NCBI GenBank assembly: GCA_947457025.1
Contig: CANGUI010000035.1
Coordinates: forward strand, 1-10,952
DNA from: Flammeovirgaceae bacterium
GTDB lineage: Bacteria; Bacteroidota; Bacteroidia; Cytophagales; Cyclobacteriaceae
Reading direction: 5' to 3'
Length of the DNA stretch: 10,952 nucleotides
Shown: piece by piece, positions 6,363 through 10,952 of the stretch
Layout: the number at the start of each line of letters is the position of its first letter
How positions within the stretch are numbered: position 1 is the first letter of the stretch
Translations under genes and position numbers: made by a program
The notes under the pieces: model-generated
Told to the model about the DNA's origin: nothing
The model's database searches: none
Seen by the model: only the letters and a program-made list of their open reading frames with translations

Positions 6363-7085
6363 ATGACTGTAGTTCCATATAAAGACCAGGCAACCGGCAA
6401 GAAACAGCAGGTAGCGCATATGTTCAACAGCATCAGCCCGCAGTATGATTTTCTGAATCATCTGCTAAGCCTGGGCATCGACATCCATTGGCGAAAGAAG
6501 GCTATCAAGATGTTGCGGCAAAATCCACCTGCTACCATTTTGGATATTGCCACGGGCACCGGTGACTTCGCGTTGGAAGCCATGAAACTCAACCCCAAAA
6601 AAATCATCGGCCTTGATATTTCCGATGGAATGCTGGACGTTGGACGCACAAAAATCCGGAGCCGGGGATGGGCCCAAACAATCGACATGGTGAACGGTGA
6701 CTCAGAAAATCTGCCCTTTGCCGAAAATAATTTTGATGCCGTCATCGTTGCTTTTGGCGTGCGGAACTTCGAAAATCTTGAAATGGGCCTCAGCGAAATG
6801 CACAGGGTACTGAAACCGGGTGGCCGGGTCGTTATTCTTGAATTCAGTAAACCGCGCCATATCGTCATGCAGTTTTTCTACGGCTTTTACTTCCGGGCCA
6901 TTTTGCCCTTAATTGGTCGGCTTTTTTCCCGGCACCGAACCGCCTACACCTACCTGCCCGAATCCGTAAAGGCCTTTCCCGATGGAAATGACTTTTTAGC
7001 TATCTTGAAAAAAATCGGCTTCCAGAACACCTCATGCCAGCCCCTCACGTTTGGAGTAAGTTCGCTCTACTACGCGCAAAAGTAG
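6363..7085 (+). CDS. ubiE: Demethylmenaquinone methyltransferase (UbiE/MenG)
   Basis: A 240-aa SAM-dependent C-methyltransferase that converts demethylmenaquinone to menaquinone, the last step of the quinone pathway in Bacteroidetes. Family signatures: the N-terminal VAHMFNSISPQYDFLNHLLS at 17-36, glycine-rich SAM motif I LDIATGTGD at 60-68, GLDIS at 83-87, GDSENLPF at 112-119, AFGVRNF at 130-136, EMHRVLKPGGR at 145-155 and the C-terminal YLPESVKAFPDG at 197-208. The ATG at 6363 lies after an A-rich leader and gives the normal N-terminus. It starts 83 nt after the OmpA-family gene, and its last 52 nt also encode the start of porT. In a menaquinone-only bacterium the ubiquinone activity of E. 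coli UbiE would not be used. Confidence 0.96.
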   Translation: MTVVPYKDQATGKKQQVAHMFNSISPQYDFLNHLLSLGIDIHWRKKAIKMLRQNPPATILDIATGTGDFALEAMKLNPKKIIGLDISDGMLDVGRTKIRSRGWAQTIDMVNGDSENLPFAENNFDAVIVAFGVRNFENLEMGLSEMHRVLKPGGRVVILEFSKPRHIVMQFFYGFYFRAILPLIGRLFSRHRTAYTYLPESVKAFPDGNDFLAILKKIGFQNTSCQPLTFGVSSLYYAQK

Positions 7086-7771
7086 GCCTGACTTGTCTGC
7101 TGGCGCTCTCGGGCTATCTGGCCCAGGGGCAGGCTTTTAGATGGGCCCGCCAGCACAACCCCCGTTATGATGAACGGGTGCTCTCATACGGCTTTGTTCT
7201 CGGTTTGCACACCAGTGCCTATCAGTTGCAGTACAGTGATCGGTTTGTCACGCAGGATTTTGACACCCTGCATTCCGTTGTTACCCCTTTTCTGCCTGGC
7301 TTTTCATTGGGATTTCTGGTCAACTTGCGCGTTAATCCCGACCTGGACCTACGCCTCATGCCAAAGGCAGGGTTCTACAATCACCGCGTGGAGTACCGGT
7401 TTACAAACCGCACGCTGAAGGAACAACTGATCGAAACAACACTGCTTGAGTTTCCATTGCTGTTGAAATACAAATCCACTCGGCGCGGAAATGTGCGCAT
7501 GTATATGGTAGGCGGTATCACACCGGCGGTGGAGCTATCCGGAAAGAATGATGTGCAGGGCGGAAGTTCCGCCTTGGATATCCGTAAACAAAACCTGAGC
7601 CTCGACGCGGGTCTGGGTTTCGACTTTTACTTTCCCCTTTTCAAGTTCTCTCAAGAAATCCGGTTTTCACGCGGTATCACCAGTATGCTCGGCTCATCGC
7701 CCAGTCCGTTTTCGGAACCAATACGCAGACTGAATACCAACACCATCTCGGTTTACATTATTTTTCAATAA
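7034..7771 (+). CDS. porT: PorT family type IX secretion outer-membrane beta-barrel protein
   Basis: A 245-aa outer-membrane protein of the PorT/SprT family, required for T9SS secretion of gingipains in P. gingivalis and for gliding in Flavobacterium. Residues 1-32 form a signal peptide (WSKFALLRAK basic region, then VGLTCLLALSGYLAQG). The rest is predicted to be an 8-strand-type barrel with alternating hydrophobic residues and a terminal aromatic pattern (ISVYIIFQ). Recognisable PorT stretches are YGFVLGLHTSAYQLQYSD (52-69), FEFPLLLKYKS-like LEFPLLLKYKS (138-148), RRGNVRMYMVGGITP (150-164) and LDAGLGFDFYFPLFKFSQEIRFSRGI (190-215). The ATG at 7034 lies inside ubiE in another frame; it is needed for the signal peptide, since no later in-frame start would keep it. 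The stop is 1 nt before the SDR start. Translation is probably coupled to ubiE. Confidence 0.92.
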   Translation: MPAPHVWSKFALLRAKVGLTCLLALSGYLAQGQAFRWARQHNPRYDERVLSYGFVLGLHTSAYQLQYSDRFVTQDFDTLHSVVTPFLPGFSLGFLVNLRVNPDLDLRLMPKAGFYNHRVEYRFTNRTLKEQLIETTLLEFPLLLKYKSTRRGNVRMYMVGGITPAVELSGKNDVQGGSSALDIRKQNLSLDAGLGFDFYFPLFKFSQEIRFSRGITSMLGSSPSPFSEPIRRLNTNTISVYIIFQ

Positions 7772-7772
7772 T

Positions 7773-8534
7773 ATGGCATCCCCCATCATGCTCATCACCG
7801 GGGCCACCTCCGGCATTGGCGAGGCAACCGCACGTCTGGCAGCGCAGCAGCACTTTCGTGTGATTATTTGCGGCCGCCGCGCCGAGCGGCTGGAGAAACT
7901 CAAGCACGAGCTCGAGGCATACGCAGATGTGATGATGCTTTCCTTCGACGTGCGCAACCAGCAAGAGGTTGCGGCCGCCATTCACGCCCTACCGGCAGCG
8001 TGGCAACCCGTAGACGTGCTCATCAATAATGCGGGAAATGCCCATGGCTTAGATCCCATCCAAACCGGAAAAATCTCCGATTGGGATGCGATGATCGATA
8101 TCAATGTAAAAGGATTACTCTACGTTTCGCACGAAGTCATCCCCGGTATGGTAGCGCGCAAGCGTGGGCACATCGTCAACCTGGGTTCTATCGCGGGCAA
8201 ACAGACGTACCCCAACGGTAATGTGTATTGCGCCAGCAAATCGGCAGTAGATGCGTTAACCGATTCCATGCGCCTGGACTTAAATCCTTACGGGATAAAA
8301 GTTACCGGCATTCATCCCGGTATGGTCGAAACCGAATTTTCTTTAGTGCGGTTCAAAGGCGACACCCAGCGAGCCGACAAAGTGTACCAGGGGCTTACGC
8401 CGCTTACCGGCCAAGACATTGCCGAACTTATTCTTTTTGTAGTTACCCGCCCGGCACATGTAGTCTTGGCAGACATTCTCGTGCTCCCGCTGGCGCAGGC
8501 TTCAGCCACGGTGGTTGCAAAAACGAGCGATTAG
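7773..8534 (+). CDS. Short-chain dehydrogenase/reductase (YdfG-like)
   Basis: A 253-aa classical SDR oxidoreductase, soluble. Visible motifs: TGATSGIG at 9-16 (dinucleotide binding), GRR at 34-36 after the second strand, where Arg residues suggest NADP(H) preference, D59, NNAG at 85-88, the catalytic Ser139 (NLGSIAG), Tyr152 and Lys156 (YCASK), and HPGMVETEF at 181-189. The overall sequence is closest, from memory, to the YdfG group (3-hydroxy-acid or L-allo-threonine dehydrogenase), but SDR substrates are hard to predict. The start ATG follows the porT TAA by a single base, so it is very likely translated from the same mRNA. No functional link to PorT is evident; the tight spacing may just reflect a conserved local gene order. 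A hairpin follows the stop codon. Confidence 0.92.
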   Translation: MASPIMLITGATSGIGEATARLAAQQHFRVIICGRRAERLEKLKHELEAYADVMMLSFDVRNQQEVAAAIHALPAAWQPVDVLINNAGNAHGLDPIQTGKISDWDAMIDINVKGLLYVSHEVIPGMVARKRGHIVNLGSIAGKQTYPNGNVYCASKSAVDALTDSMRLDLNPYGIKVTGIHPGMVETEFSLVRFKGDTQRADKVYQGLTPLTGQDIAELILFVVTRPAHVVLADILVLPLAQASATVVAKTSD

Positions 8535-8537
8535 CTA

Positions 8538-8585
8538 CGCATCAACCAGCGTGGGGCTTAAGTATTTTAAGTATGGTTTGATGCG
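8538..8585 (+). terminator. Nested hairpin directly after the ubiE-porT-SDR unit
   Basis: The arms CGCATCAA (8538-8545) and TTGATGCG (8578-8585) pair perfectly, extended by CC/GG (8546-8547 with 8575-8576) after a bulged T. Inside lies a smaller stem, CTTAA (8557-8561) with TTAAG (8567-8571), and TTAAGTAT occurs twice in tandem (8558-8565 and 8567-8574). It begins 3 nt after the SDR stop. There is no U-run, so it is not a classical intrinsic terminator; it may mark or protect the 3' end of the mRNA. Confidence 0.4.
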
Positions 8586-8653
8586 ATAAGTGTCAACTTT
8601 GGGTTGTGTTCTACACATTAGAGTGTTAGTCAGATCATGAAATAAACGTTCTT

Positions 8654-8675
8654 AAGAATAATCGTTGTTCTTTTT
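8654..8675 (+). terminator. Weak AT-rich stem followed by a T-run, possible terminator
   Basis: AAGAATAA (8654-8661), a three-base loop TCG, and TTGTTCTT (8665-8672) form an 8-bp stem with one U-G pair, running into TTTTT at 8671-8675. It lies in the 207-nt gap between the SDR gene and the membrane-protein gene, both on the plus strand. The stem has only one G-C pair, so strength is doubtful. Confidence 0.3.
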
Positions 8676-8741
8676 ATACTAACCGAACTCGCTTAACCCT
8701 CTTGAACTTGTAAATAATTAGGTTATTAAACTACTTCAATT

Positions 8742-9233
8742 ATGATTTCGAGAGGACTTCTATTAGGACTTGGGCATTTTGGCTTATTTCTGATTTTCTA
8801 TGTTTTCAGGTTTATACCAACCAACTGGAACCTATTGCAAGCTGTGAAATTCGGGTGGTTCCTGATTTTTATGGTGTTTGCCTGCCGCACTTATTTTGAG
8901 GTACCTAGGTTGTCTCACAAGATTACCTTGGTAACGTTAATTGGCATAGTTACCTTTTCATCGATAATATTTAACGTATCTCAATATGCATTTAATACGT
9001 GGTATGATGATCAGTTTCGATATGCCCGTGGCAAAGCTCAAATAGAGCAAATAAACGAGCGACGCGATCGTAGAAATTTACCCCACGAAGTTTTTGACCA
9101 AGCGAAAGTAGACGCTCAACATCATCCCGAACAGTACTTTTACAATGTGGTCAACACCTCGGTTGCAAACGTACTGATGATACTGTTACTGTATCCTCTT
9201 GGAATTCTTTACTGGAAGATCAGGCAGGAATAG
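8742..9233 (+). CDS. Four-helix integral membrane protein, function unknown (DUF4199-like layout)
   Basis: A 163-aa protein with four predicted membrane helices: about 5-24, 34-50, 60-82 and 134-158. Between helices 3 and 4 is a charged soluble segment (about 87-132) rich in Arg, Asp, Glu and His, with GKAQIEQINERRDRRNLPHE and a HH at 127-128. The size and the three-helix, soluble loop, one-helix layout resemble Bacteroidetes DUF4199 proteins, but I cannot confirm membership from sequence alone. The start is ATG 8742, which puts a hydrophobic helix immediately after a short basic N-terminus. It has no close partner upstream (207-nt gap) and converges with the hydrolase gene, 14 nt between stops. 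Its upstream region shares the 11-mer TTAAGAATAAT (8652-8662) with the haem monooxygenase operator region. No function is assigned. Confidence 0.8.
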   Translation: MISRGLLLGLGHFGLFLIFYVFRFIPTNWNLLQAVKFGWFLIFMVFACRTYFEVPRLSHKITLVTLIGIVTFSSIIFNVSQYAFNTWYDDQFRYARGKAQIEQINERRDRRNLPHEVFDQAKVDAQHHPEQYFYNVVNTSVANVLMILLLYPLGILYWKIRQE

Positions 9234-9247
9234 ACACTCACGGGCTG

Positions 9248-9919
9248 TTATTGAATAGTATTCGCCATGAGTTTTTGCAATACTGCGGAGTTGATTTCAT
9301 GACCCCCCTCAAACAAAAGCTCTGTTGGCTGAATTTTTAGTTGGTCGAGAATTTTCTGTGATTGTGCCAGCCGCTCGGGCGTTATAAAAGGGTCTGCTGT
9401 TCCGCGCACCATTACTGTTTGTTTGTTTGCTAATACTCCATGAGCCGCGTCAAAATCCAGATCATCGGGAAAGATACCGGCCCACAGAATAAGCCGATTA
9501 AACCGGATCTCGTTGCTTACCGCCCAACGCGCGGCAGTTGCGGCCCCTTGCGAGAAACCCAAAATTGTGACACACCCCAGGAAACCGGCGGGTACAACCT
9601 GCCGGTAAATGGCATGCAGGTAGTTCAGATAATTGGCAATGTCGGTTAGACGCTCTTCGCGCGTCATCCAACTAGCTCCCACGCGGCTGGGTAGTCCGCT
9701 GGCCCGGTGTTCCACATCTTCCAGGTAGAAGCGGTGTAATCCTTCGGGAACAACAATAACTGCACCCCGATCGGCCACAACTGCAAATTTCTTACTAAAG
9801 AACGTAGATAATTGACCATATCCATGTAGTACAAACCATACATCGCGTGTACTATGGGTAACCTCTGCTGACTGTATATACCTCCCCAGAAAAGGAAACT
9901 CAATATTATGTTGCTCCAT
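9248..9919 (-). CDS. Alpha/beta-hydrolase, carboxylesterase/phospholipase type
   Basis: A 223-aa serine hydrolase of the esterase D/carboxylesterase-phospholipase group. Visible catalytic features: the oxyanion-region HGYG at 32-35, nucleophile elbow GFSQG at 121-125 with Ser123, Asp176 in RGTADPFI, and His207 in EGGHEI, in the correct order and spacing for a catalytic triad. No signal peptide is seen, so it is probably cytoplasmic. The length is usual for this family. Natural substrate is unknown; short acyl esters are typical. The start ATG at 9919 gives a compact N-terminus before the first strand (VWFVLHGYG). It is 44 nt downstream of the small secreted-protein gene on the same strand and could be co-transcribed with it. 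Confidence 0.9.
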   Translation of the reverse strand: MEQHNIEFPFLGRYIQSAEVTHSTRDVWFVLHGYGQLSTFFSKKFAVVADRGAVIVVPEGLHRFYLEDVEHRASGLPSRVGASWMTREERLTDIANYLNYLHAIYRQVVPAGFLGCVTILGFSQGAATAARWAVSNEIRFNRLILWAGIFPDDLDFDAAHGVLANKQTVMVRGTADPFITPERLAQSQKILDQLKIQPTELLFEGGHEINSAVLQKLMANTIQ

Positions 9920-9963
9920 GAAGTTTCCACATTTGGAGGAGGGGGGAGCAACTTATTCGAAGG

Positions 9964-10389
9964 TCATCGTTTAAAGCCGAGGGCGCTTCCGCCACAGCGG
10001 GAACCCGAACCGTCAAAGGTGTATTGTATATAATACGGACCGGTAGCATTGCAGGGAAAGGCGATGGCTGTTAGGAGCTGATTATTGAATTTATTGGTGG
10101 CTACCTTGTTGCGGTTTTGATCAAAAATACTGATCACAATACCGTCAGCCTCTTTCCCTCCGGAACAGACGTTAACCATATACTGGGTGCCCTTAGCGAA
10201 AATATACGAGTACTCCACCTTATCTTTTTCGCCACCATCAACTTTGTAGCTTTTCAAGAAATTAAACCCATCAGAAAGTTTCGAGATACATGAACTACTC
10301 AAATTCTCTGCATCGCACTGTCCTGACAGCGGTGATACCGTAAAACTGCAAACCAAAAGGACACCAAAAAATAAAATCAACTTTTTCAT
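9964..10389 (-). CDS. Small secreted protein with five cysteines, function unknown
   Basis: A 141-aa protein with a clear signal peptide (MKKLILFFGVLLVCSFTVSP, probable cut near SG/QC at 23-25). The mature part of about 118 residues contains Cys25, Cys34, Cys75, Cys113 and Cys132, so two disulfides and one spare thiol are possible. Its C-terminal two thirds alternate like a beta sandwich (YSYIFAKGTQYMVNVCSGG, GIVISIFDQNRN, GPYYIQYTFDGSGSRCGGSA), a pattern similar to bacterial pre-peptidase (PPC) domains. That resemblance is structural guesswork. The frame continues upstream to 10461, but the ATG at 10389 starts the signal peptide and is chosen. There is no T9SS C-terminal sorting domain, so it is probably periplasmic or secreted by another route. 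It sits between a partial upstream gene (86-nt gap) and the hydrolase gene. Confidence 0.8.
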   Translation of the reverse strand: MKKLILFFGVLLVCSFTVSPLSGQCDAENLSSSCISKLSDGFNFLKSYKVDGGEKDKVEYSYIFAKGTQYMVNVCSGGKEADGIVISIFDQNRNKVATNKFNNQLLTAIAFPCNATGPYYIQYTFDGSGSRCGGSALGFKR

Positions 10390-10434
10390 TATCTTGATTT
10401 TTAAAAATGCATTGTTTAAACTAAACGCCTTTTT

Positions 10435-10454
10435 CCAAACTCCAAACCCAAACC
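10435..10454. repeat. Three short CCAAAC repeats in the intergenic region
   Basis: CCAAAC occurs at 10435, 10442 and 10448 (spacing 7 and 6), reading as GTTTGG repeats on the minus strand about 45-65 nt upstream of the secreted-protein start. TTTG elements here could serve as -33 boxes, but no good TAnnTTTG follows. The same gap holds the palindromes GTTTAAAC (10414-10421) and ATTTTTAAAAAT (10397-10408). Confidence 0.3.
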
Positions 10455-10475
10455 ATGCCATCTAAGTTTGGCAAA

Positions 10476-10952
10476 TCAGCTAATTATTTTTGCTCTGATA
10501 TCATTGGTGATCGTGCGGATATTCTCCACATCTTCGTCTGTGATATCAATCGTAGTAGTACTATTATCTTCGATGACGGCAACACCGTTCACAATTTTCA
10601 TCGTTGATTCTTTATATGTGTAGGTGATGTTGATTTTTTTGAACGCACCCTCAAGCTGCCGCATATCCTTCAATAAGAGTGCCATGTTTTCGTCGCCCTC
10701 GTAGAACGAAAGCAGCAGTAGAATCTGTTCCAGGATAATCTTCTGCTCTCCTATCTTTTCGGTGAGTTCTTTGTTTTTTGGATTTTTCAAAGCCACCTGG
10801 CAGGTAATCTGCATAGCCTCAAGCCATCCCCCGGTGAGCAACAGCACACTCAAATTTGCCCGGCTCTGGGTCTGTAAGTGGTGATTGATGCTGTTGAAAT
10901 TTTGTGTGGTGATTAACAACAAGGAATCAAGGTTTTTGCTATTCGATGCCAG
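10476..10952 (-). CDS. C-terminal 158 residues of a Bacteroidetes protein of unknown function (cut by the right edge)
   Basis: The frame is open from the window edge to a TGA at 10476-10478 with no stop, so this is the 3' part of a longer gene. A TTG at 10922 exists inside the frame but is not a convincing start. The visible part is mainly helical, with SRANLSVLLLTGGWLEAMQ, a Lys/Glu-rich helix (NKELTEKIGEQKIILEQILL), MALLLKDMRQLEGAF, then a beta segment (KKINITYTYKE) and a C-terminal ITDEDVENIRTITNDIRAKI. From memory this resembles the C-terminus of a family of about 270 aa, often annotated as lipoproteins, in Bacteroidetes; its signal region would lie outside the window. It is 86 nt upstream of the small secreted protein on the same strand. 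Confidence 0.75.
   Translation of the reverse strand: MASNSKNLDSLLLITTQNFNSINHHLQTQSRANLSVLLLTGGWLEAMQITCQVALKNPKNKELTEKIGEQKIILEQILLLLSFYEGDENMALLLKDMRQLEGAFKKINITYTYKESTMKIVNGVAVIEDNSTTTIDITDEDVENIRTITNDIRAKIIS

Noticed and set aside
10348..10350. Cys14 of the small secreted protein as a lipoprotein cysteine
   Set aside because: The preceding residues are Leu-Leu-Val, and a lipobox needs Gly, Ala or Ser just before Cys; a signal peptidase I site is more likely.
1..10952. CRISPR arrays, tRNA or rRNA genes, transposases, phage or defence genes
   Set aside because: No regularly spaced repeats, no tRNA-like cloverleaf or CCA ends, and no mobile-element or defence motifs were seen on either strand.

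Overview
The window looks like chromosomal DNA from a Bacteroidetes (Bacteroidota), most likely of the Cytophagales. The basis is a PorT-type outer-membrane protein of the type IX secretion system (T9SS), a large OmpA-family protein with the PorE-like order TPR, PD40 propeller, CNA-B-like fold and OmpA domain, a Bacteroidetes-restricted DUF5606 protein, a class I fructose-1,6-bisphosphatase, and promoter-like sequences of the Bacteroidetes type (TTG near -33, TAnnTTTG near -7). Base composition is balanced and coding density is high. No rRNA, tRNA, CRISPR array, transposase or phage gene is seen. This is ordinary core-genome territory, with interest concentrated in regulation and T9SS gene context. 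Layout, left to right. (1) 1-1483, minus strand: aspartate kinase followed 13 nt later by the 5' part of an unrecognised gene that runs off the left edge. (2) 1542-2555, plus: fructose-1,6-bisphosphatase, divergent from aspartate kinase, with a strong consensus-type promoter in the 58-nt gap. (3) 2556-3001, plus: a small IsdG/HmoB-like haem-degrading monooxygenase with an intact Asn/Trp/His triad. Its promoter is bracketed by two related 7-1-7 palindromes that resemble Fur/PerR-family operators. (4) 3012-4063, minus: the GTPase EngB (TTG start) followed by the DUF5606 gene. (5) 4195-8534, plus: the PorE-like OmpA protein, then ubiE/menG, porT and an SDR oxidoreductase. The last three are very tightly packed: porT starts inside ubiE (52-nt overlap) and the SDR starts 1 nt after the porT stop. 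(6) 8535-8741: hairpins that may end this transcription unit. (7) 8742-9233, plus: a four-helix membrane protein of unknown function. (8) 9248-10952, minus: an alpha/beta-hydrolase, a small secreted cysteine-containing protein, and the C-terminal part of a larger protein cut by the right edge. How the genes fit together: lysC serves aspartate-family amino-acid synthesis, fbp gluconeogenesis, and ubiE/menG menaquinone synthesis. PorT, and probably the OmpA/PorE-like protein, belong to the T9SS outer-membrane apparatus. The haem monooxygenase and its palindromes suggest an iron-controlled haem-use gene. I do not see a wholly new system. The best leads are the palindrome-bracketed promoter of the haem monooxygenase, the PorE-like and PorT genes within one local cluster, the signal-peptide-coding overlap of ubiE and porT, and the unassigned secreted and membrane proteins at the right end.
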